64,000 nucleotides of DNA from Varanus komodoensis (GCF_004798865.1 NW_025335269.1:14869459-14933458), one strand, 5' to 3'. Shown: positions 1 to 13,562, counted from the stretch's first letter. Numbers and translations: made by a program. Notes: generated by a model from the sequence alone, not told the origin.

Positions 1-1814
1 TACTCAACTTGGCATACTCCAGATGGGTTGACCACACATCTCACCAACCCCAGCCAGTGAGTATGCTGAGCGAGGAAGATGGAAATGACAGTTCAACACA
101 TCTGGATGGTGCCATGTTACGGAAAGGTGATTCAGGCAACAGAATGATCATTGGGACTTCTTCATCTCGTACTATCAATTAACCAGTGGGCACAACTAGA
201 CACCAATCCTATACTGACTACAGAGGGCATCAGGTTTGACCGGTCAAGATATTCATAAAAGAACTAGGCAGAGCGTTTACGAGGACGGCAGAAGGGACAT
301 TGTGCCCTTTTAAAATTTAGCCATTTTTTAATCTAGCAATGGTTTGTGATTCCTCTGTAATTTGTGTCTTAAGTGTTTGGAAGGCCCAGTTGTCGTGCAT
401 ATGCTGAATATACATTCACAATGAAATTTTAGTACAATGTGACATTGACAGAAAGGCCAAAAAGGTTCTTGTTCCTTTGTTCCTATAACAAAGGCTCAAC
501 AAGTACGTATAAACTTAAAAGAAACAAGAGGGCAACCTACTAAAGAAAGTCTCTTGTCTTCAGTAGCTTTCAGGGAGAAGGTTTTAATCACCATGTGGGT
601 GGTACCATTACTGTATCATTACCTGAACCGTTGTACTGCATATCTTACAGCAAGCTGTAGGGACCTGCTCTGCAAATAACAAAAAGTAGATGAATTTCCC
701 TGCAGGGCCTCTTGCAGCCACCATTTTTAATATTCCGCATGGGCTGGGGTAAGCCATAGCTTCTCATTCATTCTATGCGAACCAAGAAGGGTGGATCGTT
801 CAGGTTATTGATAGGCAACCTAGAACCCATACTGATGGTTTGACAACAACCCTCAAAACTCTCCCTTGTTTGGTTCACATCTAATTCACCCATGGTGTCT
901 ATGCAAACTGGGCCAGAATGTGTCTGTTAAGAAATGAACAGTTAACAACAGCTTGGACAATGCACAGGGGAAAAGGTACAATATGCCATGACAAAGTCAT
1001 TAAATGGAACTGGCAGAAAGTTTAGCAAAGGACCATAAAAAAAACTTGTAGCTTGGGTTTAGTCAAAGCAATAACTAAATCATCTGACACTTTAGATTAC
1101 TTGGAAAAGCAAATTCTAAGTATGCACACTCTATCCTCCGTCAGAAAGTCTGAGTCATCTTTCAGTTCAACATGAAAAAGTCACATATTCTGAATAACCT
1201 TTGAATGATTTTTAAACCTAATCACTGCATGTATGAGATGGGAGTTATTCATTTGAATTTATTCAGCTGGTGTGTGCCAGCAAAATGTGGCTGCAGACCA
1301 CACTGCCACTCAACTCCCAGTGACCAGAAGCGTGGCCTAAAACCCCATTTACTTGTCTTTACTTTTCTTGTTTCTATGTAAATAGTTTGTAAAGTACTGA
1401 GTTGTCATGTGCTAATGAGGTATACAGCATGAATGAAATCTTAGGATTATTATTTTTCAGTCCAGTGCCAATTGATTTCTTTTTCATACCATGAACAGAT
1501 GGGCAGTTAATACTGATCCATGCAGTTAATAGAATGAAGAGAAAAAACAGGGGTTTAAAAGGGTACCATGAAGTTAAAATGCAACTGGGTTTTGGATTTG
1601 GCTGCCTGGATCAGAAGAATGTTATGATTCATGAGTTTTTCACCCTATTTTGCTTAGAGTTGATATACAAAATCATGGCATTCCCGTTAGCCTCTTCTTC
1701 CTTCTGGAATGATAACAGCACTAGCTTTAATTCTGCCACAAGGAGAGCATCAGGGATTCCATTAGGCTTATATTAGTGAAAGCCCAAGTCCACCAATGAT
1801 CATATTAACTAGAC
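1..1814. other. Intronic DNA, no feature recognised
   Basis: AT-rich sequence inside the inferred EEPD1 intron. No exon resembling the next part of EEPD1 (the motif after LLENS) was found, and no clear repeat was recognised. Confidence 0.6.
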
Positions 1815-1952
1815 CAGGGGTAGGTAACCTGATGCCTTCCAAGTGTGTTGGACTACAAGTCCCATAACCCCTCACTACTGGCCATGCTGGCTGGAGCTAA
1901 TGAGAGTAGTAGTCCAAAACATGGGGGGCAGGGCACCAGACTGCCTACCCTG
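1815..1952. repeat. Palindromic short MITE-like element, full copy
   Basis: Inverted ends begin CAGGGGTAGGTAACCTGATG on the left and, reverse-complemented, CAGGGTAGGCAGTCTGGTG on the right. Each runs inward to a TTGGACTAC half. No clear target duplication was seen. This is the best-preserved copy of the commonest repeat in the window. Other copies are listed separately. Confidence 0.75.
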
Positions 1953-2489
1953 ATCTCGATAGAAGGGTTGGGTTGCTGAATGGAAAGACACCAATCATAG
2001 AAAAACAGAAATGACCCCCTTTCCCACTCCCTACATACTTTTCAAACAGGTAAACTGTGGGGATATAGAGAACTTTGAACAATGCAGGCCAGAGATTGCT
2101 GTAACTTCCACTTCTTAGGTAATAGACGTTTTCTAAGCTTTACAGCCCCATTGGGCCACTTTTATCAAAGAGGAAGTGAAAGATATGGGGGAGAAATAGC
2201 AAAAATTAGGTTGAGAATTAGAGAAAGAAAGGGGTGGCGGGAAGTGAGACACCTCTAGTCCCAGCTACTTTTGCCTTCAGTCAAAAGCAGCAGCACTCAA
2301 GTAATTGGAAATGGCAAACCCTACAGTAAGTGGCAGACTCTACACTAATTGCAAGTCACAAAGGAATAATACACATGGTTTGGACAAAGGGCAATGGAAC
2401 AAGTGCAATATACTAATTTCCTAGGTTTGCCGCTTGTTAAGGACCACATATATCTATATCATATATCTAATGAGCATACGATCTGACAA

Positions 2490-2868
2490 ATGTGATACAG
2501 ACAGGGATAGAAGAGGAGACTCAGAGGGGATATGTTGGCGACATACAGGTATGTGAGGGGATGTCACATGGAGATGGGCAGAGATCTGTTCTCCCCTGCA
2601 GAGGAAGGCAGGACGCGCTCCAACAGAGCAAAGCTCAGGGAGCCAAGGTTCCAGTTGGATGCAGGAAGCACTTCCTGACAGTTAGGACCCCGAGGGGGTG
2701 GAATGGGCTTCCACGAGAGGTCATTGAGGCCCCATCGGTGCGGGTGTTCAAGGATAGGCTGGACGTCCACATGGTGCGCATGTCGTGAGCGGAGCCAGCT
2801 GGTGCCGGAGGTCAGACTAGATGGCCCGGGAGACCCCTTCTGACTCGCTCTGTTTCTGTTTCTATGTG
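2490..2868 (+). repeat. CR1-type LINE 3' end
   Basis: The forward translation contains HFLTVRTPRGWNGLPREV and PSVRVFKDRLDVH, the conserved tail seen at CR1 3' ends. A 3' UTR follows with GTCAGACTAGATGGCCC and ends in TTTCTATG, the usual CR1 terminus. It is heavily 5'-truncated. Confidence 0.85.
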
Positions 2869-3000
2869 AGGAATCCATCCAGGGTTGGGAATCCACTGGA
2901 TTCCCTGGACTTGGCTCTCCAGGCTCTGGTCCACTCTGCAGTGACCCTGAGTCCAAGTTCCTGCTTGGTGTGCCCAGGGCACTCACCAAAAGCGAAGCCC

Positions 3001-3170
3001 CATGCATTGCACAAGCAGTGGCCCTCTTCCATGTCACATACAGCAGTTGTTTGGCCTGCTGCACCGTATGTGGAAGAAGGCAGGTCGTGAAGGGTTGGCC
3101 AGGAATGGAGCCCTGGGCAATCACTGCACAAGCAGCATCTCTCTTCCACGTTACCTGCAAGAGTCTTTGT
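3001..3170. repeat. Diverged tandem duplication, period about 116 bp
   Basis: A block starting TGCACAAGCAG at 3008 recurs at 3124. Both copies continue with CTCTTCCA and a related 20-base tail. Flanking bases are also alike (GCCCCATGCAT / GCCCTGGGCAATCAC). No family was recognised. Confidence 0.55.
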
Positions 3171-3633
3171 GCTCTTGCATCTAAGGTAGAAGGTTAGCAG
3201 TTGTTTAACCTTCATTCTGTCAGCATTTGCAGACTTCTCTCCGCTCACCTCACTTTGCAAGAACAGGTTGAGCATGAAAGGAAGTCTATGAATACTAGAC
3301 AGGTGGATTCCACATGGGTTCCTCCAAAACATAGGCACAGACATGGAACAAAGAAAGAAAAAGTATGCAAATAAGCTAACTGAGGTGGCATTACTAAAGT
3401 CTGTTCTGTTGGAAGCTGGGTTTCCCCTTATTTATTTCACGCAACAGAAAGTCTCTTTGCAAAATGGGCTACCCTCCTAGATCTACACAGGCCCGCTAAC
3501 TGGTCAACCCTTCCAGCAAAATATCGTGAGACAGCGTCAAGGACTGCAACGGGCTCACCCTCCTCCCCTCCACTTCCAACCCTTGACTGTTTCCATGGTC
3601 TGCCTGAGCACTTGGCAACGGCACCCTTGAGAT

Positions 3634-4945
3634 TGTTTGTTTGTTTGTTTGTTTATCGCGCTTGTATGGCATCCCATAGCTAGAAGGCTCTCTGGGCATC
3701 TCACAATGCAATCATAAACACTGATACAGAATAAAAGTAGAAAATACAGATAAAAATAAATGACAATAGTAACTAAAACTGTAAAACATAGAGTAAAAAT
3801 ACAATATAAATACAACAGGAAGATAAAACACAATATAAACAGTAAAACAACAAATGAATAAAACACTAAAACATTAAACCAGCAGCGAGACCAATAGTTA
3901 TAATCTCAAAACAGATACTAAGTAAAAACTCTTGGCTCAGAAAGCAAGGTAAAGTGGGTGCCAGGTGCACCTTGGAATGGAATTTCAAAGGTGAGGTGCA
4001 ATAACAGAGATGGCCCTTTTCCTAGCCAATTCCTCTCTCACCTCATTTGGGGAGGGGGGTTCACAAAGGAGGGCCTCCACTGATGACCTGAGTGAACTGG
4101 TAGGGATATATGGAAACAGGCATTCCTTTAGATATCCCTGTTGCAAGCCATTTAAGGCTTTATATGTTAGCACGAGCACTTTGAATTGGGCCCAGGCAAT
4201 GACAGGCATCCAGAGCAATTGGCAGAGGAGTGGCATGATATGTTCTCTGGGGCCAGTCCTAGTTAGTAACCCCACTGTTCTGTTTTGGATTAATCAAAGT
4301 GCCTGGACCATCTTCAAAGGCAGCTCCACATAGAACGCATCACAATAATCCAGGCAAGAGGTTACTGGTGCATGGACAACTGTGGCAAGGTTTCATTCGT
4401 CCAAGTAGGAATGTAGCTGGAAAATCAGCCTAAGCTGATAGAAGGTGCTTCTGGCACCCAAAGCCACCTGAGAAACAAGTGAGAGCTCAGGGTCCAGGAG
4501 CAACCACAAGCTATGAACCTTACCCTTTAGCGGGAGAGCAACTCCATCCAGGATTGGTTGAAATGTTCCCAGCTGAACAAATGGACTGCCCACAACAGAA
4601 CCGCCATCTTGTCTGGATTGAGCTTCAGTTTATTGGCCCTCATCCAGTCCATTACTGAGCCAAGGCACTGGTAGAGCTGAGTGTCATCAGCATACTGCTG
4701 ATGTTAATGAGATGATGAAGAGTATGTACAGAATGGAGCCCTGTGGAACTGCATGGTGCAAATGCCATGACACAGAGCGACAGTCTCCCAAATCCACCAA
4801 CTGGAGATGGTCAGCCAGGTAGGAGCAGAATCACTGCAAAGGAGCGCCCCCAACTCCCAGTCCAGCCCGCCTCTTCAGAAGGATACCATGGTTGATGGTA
4901 TCAAATGCTGTTAAGAGATCCAGGAGAATCAACAGGGTTGAAAAC
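3634..4945 (-). repeat. L2-like LINE, reverse transcriptase to 3' end
   Basis: On the minus strand the sequence encodes reverse transcriptase from LLDLLTAFDTINHGILL (near 4900), through KVHSLWLLLDPELSL and ALGARSTFYQLRLI (4590-4395), to AQFKVLVLTYKALNGL and the C-terminus (4275-3985). A 3' UTR follows and ends at a TTTG microsatellite (3634-3655). Frame changes between the pieces show a decayed copy, and the 5' part is missing. AFDT is the first catalytic block of the polymerase. This is a non-LTR element, not a host gene. Confidence 0.85.
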
Positions 4946-6659
4946 CTCTCTCTCTTCCGCCATCTCAATTCCCACTGTCCATTTGCCTCCCATCACAGTC
5001 CTCATCTGAAGAGTCAGTGCAATCCTAACCCTGGAAAGAACGCCAAGAAGAATGGCCTCTTTCATTCCCAACACATTCCAGCCAAGCGTGCGCCCACAGT
5101 AAGTGGACAGAACTTACTCTTGGTTAAGGGAGCTTGGGAGTGAAGCCTCCTGCCCAGTGCAGCTACAAAGCCAGCTTGCAAATCAGGAGCCAACCATGGT
5201 AGAGCAGAGCTTGCCTGTTCCCTTGCAGCTTAGCTGCAGTCTCACAGTAACTGGGGAGGTGCAGGGAGGGTAGATTTCCCCAGCAACAAGATATTGTTCT
5301 GAGCCCCCTCTGTTGTGGTGCCAAGCATTTTGGGTGGCTTAAACTTGAAAGGGTAATAAATATTTATTAGCTATATAAAAGATGTACAAAAAAACCCGAA
5401 CAGAGAGATGGATCAATACTGCTGGCTGCATTTTTGGATTCTCCTTGGGAGGCATGGCTCACAATAAGCAGTAGCACTTTAAAATGTACGACCAACATTG
5501 TGAAGACACACATCTACCCTGTCAGTTCTCACCCACCAGCATGGATTCGCCTCTCCCTTCCCTAGTTGGTTCTAACCATACTTTAGTATTGAGGGAAGGG
5601 GCAGGAGACGATCCCCGAGGCAAAATACGGATTTCAGAATGCCAGCACTGCATCTGCACTGGGCATAAATCTATTTATCATACATGCTTCTACAAAAGCA
5701 TTTTACATTTGTAATTAATCCAATCCATGTGTTTGTTCTTACATTAACTATGGGCATTGTTCCTACCTCACTGAAGTCAAAGTAATTTTGTATTTATGGG
5801 AAATAGACAGTATCATTTAAAAGATATCCCTCCCAACCCTCCCTCCTTTAGAATACACTGCAGGAGCCACGAGTTTTAGAAATTTTTCACAAGACAGAAT
5901 AAACAAGGGTCTGTGCCTATCTCTTTTTACAGAGCCATTTAAATTGGGTTTGGATGATTCATTTAACCTATTTTTAAAGCCCTATCTATTGGAAAGGGAC
6001 CAGCATTTAAGATCTGAGGATCATAAAAGCATTTCTTGGCTTACAGTTTTGAAAACACAAACCATTATTATTTTGCAAATAAATAAATCTATTCTGTTTG
6101 TTTTGCTTTTCTCATGCCTCTCCTGTTCTTTAACACTTCTAAAGTATTTTTTCCTCCATCTGATTCTGCCTCCCTTACTCCAGGTGCTCTGCCACTGATT
6201 TGAGGAAAAGCAGGAGGAGATGTGCAAATTTTGAAAAATGACTAGCAACTTGCTTCCTGACATAAAACACAGCTTAAAAAATGAGGGGCTGTGTGTGGAA
6301 CGCTGGAAAACCAGGACTGTTTCTCTTATGGGTTTATCATCCAAGCAGCTTAGCTTTGTGTCCTTGCCAAACAGCTCTAAACCCTGGAAGCAATCAAATG
6401 TAATTTAAGGTTGTGCGATTCCCGGGTTTAGCCAAGTGCCTCTGCTAAATCCCGTTCAGTGAGAAACTTACATCTCCCATTAATTCACAATGGTTTCATG
6501 CTCCCTAGATGAGTGTTTTGACCCACTTGCACATTACGGTCTTTCAACAGCGGTTTTTCCAGGACGGGACTACTGGACCATGCTTTGCATTGAAAATGTG
6601 AAATCATGTGTTTTTCATTTCATGCAGTAACAACAGATGTGCAACTGTTGCCCCATAAA
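4946..6659. other. Intronic DNA, no feature recognised
   Basis: Mixed-composition sequence with no gene, RNA or clear repeat seen. The short open frames here match nothing I know. Confidence 0.5.
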
Positions 6660-6702
6660 CTCTCTCTTTCTCTCTCTCTCTCTTTCACACACACAGTGTG
6701 TG
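6660..6702. repeat. CT/CA microsatellite
   Basis: An imperfect (CT)n run passes into (CA)n and a short GTGTG. Confidence 0.9.
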
Positions 6703-8867
6703 CCAATTATTGCTTCCAAGCAGGTTTTCATGGAGTGAAATACATACACATGTGTAGACTAACCAGGTGTGATAATGAATTACAGGCAGTTGTTGCTTTT
6801 CATTCCCCTAGTAATAAACGCTTCATGCAGTTTTTGTAACCTCAGCCCTATAACTACCTCTTGTGTGTACTTTCCACCTCCGCACCAAGCCCCTCTTTTA
6901 GGTTAGACTAAGATTAAACAGGGGAACGCTTTCCCTAGCAGAGAAATGTGGTTTTCTGACAGCCAAGCTCAATGCCACTTCCGCTGTGTCACCGTGGAGC
7001 AGGCTAGACACAATTTCCGCAAGGCATCTGCGTCACCTTAGTCACATGTGATGAAGAAGCCGTTCGAAAGAGCCAAGGCAACCCACACACGATGCTTCCC
7101 CTGTGCAGCCTCCAGCTGGCTCCAGATCTGAGGGTGCCCTGGACGAAGGGTCCTCTAGTGGCCACCCTCCTCCATGATCCTGGGGGGCTTCACTGGAGCA
7201 GGCAGCAGCAGCAGCAACGGTATGGCACTGGACTGTTGGGCCAACATGTTAATGTTCCCCGGTGCCCCTAATGAAGCATCCCTTGGATCACCATGGGCAT
7301 TAAAATAGAGCTGGGCCAGTGGTAGGGGAGCCTCAGGTCTGGGGGGCAAGCCCAGCCCTCCTGGGTTCCAATCTGGTTCTCCTCAAGTTTCAAGATGCCC
7401 ACACACCCTTCCTCTGGGCCAGCCCTTTCCTCAGACACTGCCTGGTGGCGTGCTGTGTGTACACTTTCAGAAGGGTGAAATGCCTCTCCTAATACTTAAT
7501 TACTGGCAATAACAGTTTTTAAGCTTAAATCTGCTGGTATCTGAAGTATTTCTGCCCCCACTTGCTTCAGCCAGGCCAGCATTGGACAGCAGCCCTCAAG
7601 AAAAGGCCAGTGTCAAAAGCAGTCAGGATGGGATCCCTGTTTGAGGGCCACACTCAATTTGGGGCTCAAGGGCAAGCGTTCCCTGGGCTTGAGCCTCCTT
7701 CTCATCAATGCCTGTGCATCTGCCTCTTGCAACAGCGATGTTGAGAAGGAGGTGCAGGAGATGGCATGACCTACTTGATCACTGGATCATGGCCTTCAAG
7801 TAAAGAAGCGCAAGAGGAGCAGGATCAATAGCAGCTAGCTAGCTCTGAAGGGAATTTGACCCTCAGGCTGGAAGTGCAACACTGCTCGCCGTGCCAAGCT
7901 GAATTTTTTAAAGGGGGATGCCAGGACAACAGATGCCACTGGAGGGAAAGGCCTCGGGCTTACTAATGCCACCTACTGTGCCATCCCTGTGGGCAGTGTT
8001 GGGGAAGTCATTTGTTGCCACCCGAGTTTCCTAAAACCTGTGGCCAAGTCTTTCTTAAACCTGGCTATATGCAAAGTGGCCAGAAAGTTGGTCAGGGCAT
8101 ACCTGAAAGGTTCCTGAAGCTATGCAAGTTTGAGGCTGGCCAGTCTTGGCATGGGAAGATCATTTGAATTGCCTGGGTGGCTTCTTAAAGCAAAGGCAAG
8201 ATGAAAATTTAACCAATGATATAATGAAGCAAGCATGAGATCAGAATTGAAATGGCCTAAAACTTCATTAGAAAGAGATATTGGAAACCAATATCCATTT
8301 CTTCCATGTAAATTTTGCAGACAGAGACCTATAAAGAAGCTTTTGGGACCACACATGCCAATATATTTAAGAAAAAAAATTAATTGAGGCAGCATGTTCC
8401 TTAGATAGAATTCTCTAATTTCACAAGTATCGTACTGGTTTCATGTGGGAAAGCTGCATGCCTGTTAAAAGCCACACTGGGAAAATTAAGCAATTCCCTA
8501 TTAAAGTTTTTTAAAACCACAATGTAAACAAGACAGTTTCCTTATTAGGATACAGCTGTTTCCCCCACTCCTGCCTCCCCTAATGAAGCCTTTAATGGTG
8601 CTACATGTAATGCCAGGCACGTTTGACAGCAGCAACAGACTTGCACAGATACTGCACTACATGCTAATATCACTACTAATGTATATACTGTATGTTAACT
8701 GGCTTTGACTTAAGCATTCATGGAAGAACTCAGATTCTAAGCGATTTTAAAATCACCTTAAAATCACTTAAAATCACTGAAACCACCCTGAAGTTTTGTC
8801 TTGAAAGGCTGTGGGTTAAAATGATCAAATAAAGAGAGGGCTTTATCACTGCAATCCTTACAAGGGG
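6703..8867. other. Intronic DNA, no feature recognised
   Basis: Unique-looking sequence. A slightly GC-richer stretch at 6990-7450 contains a short CAG run (7203-7217). It lacks the CpG density of a promoter island. Confidence 0.5.
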
Positions 8868-8955
8868 TTTGAGCAACTTCTGGACTTCCAAATGTTGCTG
8901 AACTTCAACTCCCATCATTCCACATAATTGGCTGTGCTGGCTAGGGCTGACAAGA
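8868..8955. repeat. Palindromic MITE-like element, partial
   Basis: Contains the family half-site (CTTCAACTCCCATCATTCC) and the GGCTGTGCTGGCTAGGGCTG centre. The right half is degraded. Confidence 0.6.
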
Positions 8956-10507
8956 TTTGCATTTGCAACCACATCTAGAAGGCTACCCTCACCCTGCCTC
9001 AAACTCACCCTGCCTCAAAACAAGCCCTTAAGGAAAGCCAGTATTACTGCTATTAGTTTGCAGCATGGATCTGTCTTAGGTTTCAGGACTGACCTATGCT
9101 CTCAGTGCTTGGCAGTGCAATTTATGATGCATTCTCCCCACCCTTTTTTATTCTCAGTAATAAGCAGGGTGGCAGAGGAATCCCTTCTGGTGACAGTCTC
9201 CAACCGTCCCAATCAGATAAGCTATCAAAGTGAGGAAAGACAATACATGTTATTTGGCCCCAGACTGCTCTGTTCCGCTGGATCTTTGGCCCTAAAGACA
9301 GCAACACTCTCAAACCAGCCATTTGATGAGAAGAAGCACATCAAGTCAAAGAGCCAGATCTGGCTGACACACAGCAACTCTCACTGCTCAGGCAGATTCT
9401 GTGGTCTTAAAGGGACAGACACCCTAGTACCGCTGCAACCCTCTTTCCCAATAATTGTGGTAGAGTATCCCAGCAACCAAAGATAACAGCAGGGCCTGGT
9501 TTACTTCATGTGTGAAAGAGGGAGTTCCTCATAGAAGACTCAGCAGAAGACAGCAAATCGTTGGTTCCACAGGAAGTCTTGCCTCCCTTCCTTTCATCAT
9601 GTGCCACTTGAGTCTGCCAGCAAAATCAAGCCAGTGCAGAAGCTGAATGCTCCCTTCCTCCAAGCAAAAAAAAATGAAAACCCTCCTGGCACATGGGAAG
9701 TCAGTCTACATGCCAGACATAAAATGTCATTCCTGTATGTGCAAGGCTTTATTTATTGTGTGTGCGTGCATGAGAGAGAGAGAGAGAGAGCACATTCAAA
9801 TATCCAAGTGTTGTTCCCACCCCACCTGTGAAATTTGCCTGAGCTTTATCCTTTCATTCTGCTGAGATAACAGTCCCATAAGCACCTCACTGCACACATG
9901 GCCTGCCCGAGGTAAATGGCCAGTTGACAAAGCACTGAACACTTGCAGCAGCTGGCAAGTATCGCCAGTCAGAGGCAGATATGACGCATGTGCAATTACA
10001 AACATGCCACCCAAATGAGGTGCTGCCATGTGGCAATGATAACAACGTGAGTGACTAAGGCCAATTACCAATTGCATGTATATGCATGGTGGTTACACAC
10101 ACAATATAATTGAATGAGCAGGGCTGATTTGGGGATGGGAGAATGGGAACCCTTTGTTTCAGTCTCAGAGATGAAACCTCTCTGAAACGAAACCTCCATG
10201 ACCTCCCATCAAATGTTTGTTCCTTCCCCATGCTTCCAAGGCAGAATCCCTCAGTCCAGGCAACAAAAACTAAAGCTACTTGGCTCCATTGTTTTCAGCC
10301 AGGAAAGGTGATTTTGTTTCCAGAGATTCCTGAAAAGTGGTCCAGGGAAGATTCCTTTGGATGAGGAAGAAACTGAGGTATGAATGATTGTCTATGACAA
10401 AGCACATATAAAAGCAAATAATCCATACATATGTAAGGGGGAAAATGTGCTGTTAGGGCACTGGGGTGGGTGAGTACAAAACCAAATTATCAGGCCCAGG
10501 AAGGCAA
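8956..10507. other. Intronic DNA with one GT/GA microsatellite
   Basis: A (GT)n-(GA)n run lies at 9757-9790. A 142-codon open frame at 9058-9486 has no recognisable motif and is not called. Confidence 0.5.
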
Positions 10508-10562
10508 TCCAAACCTCCATACGTTTTGGACTGCAACTCCCATCATTCCCAACCTACACAGG
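10508..10562. repeat. Palindromic MITE-like element, half copy
   Basis: TTTTGGACTGCAACTCCCAT followed by CATTCCCAACC, the left half of the family. Confidence 0.55.
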
Positions 10563-10579
10563 AGTATTTCATTCTAAAG

Positions 10580-10970
10580 CAGACCTAGGCATTGTACGGC
10601 CCGCAGGCCACATCCAGCCCGATGGCTGACCCTGACTGGCCCGCATGAGGTCACTGGCAAATTAAAAGTCAATGCAAATATATGTCATCGTAATATAGAT
10701 GCAAGCAATACAACTGCACTGCTTTTAGTTGAAGGATCTGCTAAATTGAATTGAATTTATTGCTTTTCATGTAACGTTAATGTTAATGTTTTTGTGAATA
10801 TTCATTAGTGTTGTTCTGTGCTCCACATTTTCATTGTATCATTGTAATGTTTCATTTATTGTTTTTATAGAGTTATATATTGAGCAGAGCTGTAAGTGTA
10901 TTGGTCCGGCCCTTAACAACTGTCAAAGTTTCTCATGTGGCCCCATAGGAAAATTAATTGCCCACCCCTG
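10580..10970. mobile_element. hAT-type MITE with intact 8-bp target duplication
   Basis: Begins CAGACCTAGGCATTGTACGG and ends ATTGCCCACCCCTG, imperfect terminal inverted repeats of the hAT kind. It is flanked on both sides by TTCTAAAG (10572-10579 and 10971-10978), an exact 8-bp duplication that fixes the ends. The 391-bp interior is AT-rich with no coding capacity, so it is non-autonomous. Confidence 0.9.
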
Positions 10971-11507
10971 TTCTAAAGCATAATTTCTAAGTTTTTCCTG
11001 AGAGTTGTTAATTTGAAATCTGCTTAAATTGTCAGAGAAGCAAGAAATTGCAATTGTCCCAAAAGAAATTTAAAAAATAGTAGACCATTTGATCAATATG
11101 ACATTTGGTCAATGTGACATTTCTCTTTCCCCTCTGCCCTGCTTACGTTTTATCATATGCAACTGTAAAAACTGCATGAGAAATGTATTTGGGATACAAT
11201 GACCTTTGCTAAGTTAGCTCCTTGAACTCAAGTAACTCAAAGATGAGCAAAAATTCAGACAGACATCTTAGAGGTTACTAGGATTCCATGAGAAGGAAGA
11301 AGAGGAACATGTTCACTTTGTTTTCAAGCAACAAAAGAATAAAAATTGCTGAGAGGAGAAGTTCTGTGACATGCCAAGATGAGTATCTTCAAGTTATTAA
11401 AATGAATTGAGCAACAGTGAGGTTGATTGCTCAAACTTCTTTAGAAGTCCAAGTGTCAACTGAGTATTCCAGTCAGTGTGTTGAGGATACAAAGGTCAAT
11501 TTTCTAC

Positions 11508-11612
11508 ATCAGCTTTCCCAAACCTGATGCTCTTCAGATGTGTTGGACTTCCATCCCATTATCCTGGGATCAAGACGATGGAGATGGAAGTCCAATACCT
11601 CTAAAGAGCAGA
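11508..11612. repeat. Palindromic MITE-like element
   Basis: Inverted halves TGTTGGACTTCCATC and GATGGAAGTCCAATA face each other around a short loop, with the family's CTTTCCCAAACCTGATG at the left. Confidence 0.6.
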
Positions 11613-11856
11613 GGTATTGCTCTTCTACAGAGTAAGATGATCCATACTAATCACCACTACACTGCTAATAAGTCTCAAATCCAAAACTCCATGGTCTTAA
11701 AAAGAAATTTGTAGCAATACCTTGAGTTTCCGTAAGTGAAGATATTAAGAAAGTCTTGTAAGGGAATGAACCCACCATGTATTAAGTCCAGAAAAGGAAA
11801 CTCAGGCTTAAAGTCATGGCCAATGATAAAATTTGTTGAGTGTCCTTAGATTAGGC

Positions 11857-11875
11857 AGAGAGAGAGAGAGAGAGA
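11857..11875. repeat. (AG)n microsatellite
   Basis: Short uninterrupted AG run. Confidence 0.9.
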
Positions 11876-11907
11876 TTTATCCAATTCTGTTGAGTAATTA
11901 AAATAGG

Positions 11908-12012
11908 GGGCGGGCAACCTGTGGCCCTCCAAAGGTTTTGGCCTACAATTGCCACCATCACTCAGTTTTGACTATGCTAATTAGGGCAGATAGGAGTTGC
12001 AGGCCAAACTAG
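11908..12012. repeat. Palindromic MITE-like element
   Basis: GGGCAACCTGTGGCCCTCC start, TTTTGGCCTACAATTGCCA half-site, and the matching AGGAGTTGCAGGCCAAACT on the right. Confidence 0.65.
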
Positions 12013-13469
12013 GGATGCTTGAGAATTTCACGCTTACTTGCAAAACATGTGCAGTGCCCAGAATCAATGTGAATGCAACCACAAGCATGGGTCCACTGAA
12101 AATATTTGTAAATAATAAAACACAGTTACATTTATCTTGTTTCCAATTCCCATTTCAATTTGCACATGTTTCTCTGTGGACCAAATCAGCTTCTCTTTAG
12201 TCTATGGGGAAACTTGAACAAAATTCCTGTTCATCTGATACTCAATTTGCACAATTTTCCCAGTCACACATGGGAAACAGTCAAGAGACTAGTAGCAAGA
12301 TGATGTTTGGAAACAAAAATTGTCCATTCACTCATCCCCAGCCAATACATCTGGATAGCTGTAAGATGCCAACCTCTGGCTTAAAACAAGGTGGGCAGAA
12401 CACAGATAACTGCTGAAGATCAATAATGCAGTGATTTGCAGGGGACCAGCAACTATTCCTACTCCAATGAATTTTCACCACCCCAAATACAGGACCAATA
12501 ACTACTTGGTGCTATGCCTAACAAGATAGAAGTCAGAGAGCATCTGCCAACTATATGGGCAACTGAGAGGGAGAACTTGTAGCACAAACTACCACCCACA
12601 AACTACAACCATTCTGTGGCTTCAGTGAGTGGACTTTGAAACTTTGGTCAATACATTTTTAAAAGTATACTTTGCAGGCCTGAAATCCACCATCCCCTCC
12701 TTTCCTTAAAGGAGAAATGGCATTCAAGTGTAGAAAAGTATTAACAACAATGCATATTCTACAAAATAATCTATCAGAAAATTTAAAAATGTTTATGTAA
12801 CAGAAGCTTAATACCATAGCAGGAAAACGAGTGTTTACAGCCCATTATTTGCTGCAGCTTCAGACACATCAGATGCTTGAATATGTTGGCTCAAATTATG
12901 GTGGGTGAACTCACGCCACACTAGTGTTAAAATCTCAGCAGGAAGAGCAGTTTTTAGATATCAAGTAACAGGGAAGGCAAGACAAATAATTTTGTTAAAA
13001 ACCCAAACCAAAAGGAAGCATTTTCCACATTGATTAAAATCTCCTGTGGTATTTAGAGCTGGACTTCCTATTTTGGAAAAGTACAGCTTCAGGTTGACAG
13101 AAAAAAAAAGTTTTTAGAAAAAAAAATAATTATAGCATCACTATCCATTCTATCACAAAAATTCTAAGAGCCATGATCACACTTGGAAACTGCACATGTC
13201 ATCCAACACCCACACAAGGAAAACACAGTCTGACTCAAAAGCCTGTAGTACAGGGTTGCAGCTAGCCATGGGCTTGGTTTATTTATTTGTTTGCCTGCGA
13301 AAAGCAGCTCCCCTTGTGATTTTATTGTTTATTAATCAGTCATGTAGTCAACTTTTCTCAGATTAGTATCTCAGGAAAGATCTTCTGTACTCTCAGCAGA
13401 TGAACTATGGACTTATGAAACTTTGATCAATATAGCAAATACTACAAAGAAGGAAAGGTGATGCCAGTG
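12013..13469. other. Intronic DNA, no feature recognised
   Basis: AT-rich. Poly(A)-rich patches near 13105-13130. No repeat family or gene recognised. Confidence 0.5.
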
Positions 13470-13562
13470 ATATGCAAACTGCTGCAGCTCCCAGAATACA
13501 CATCCATATGTTTGGGGCTTATGAGAGTTGTAATCCAAACACCTGAAGGGCACTGGTGGGTT
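13470..13562. repeat. Palindromic MITE-like element, degraded
   Basis: GCTGCAGCTCCCAGAATAC on the left and GAGAGTTGTAATCCAAACAC with GAAGGGCACTGG on the right. Confidence 0.55.

Noticed and set aside
2564-3344. Minus-strand open frames of 160 and 198 codons
   Set aside because: They overlap a plus-strand CR1 end and the tandem block, and match no protein.
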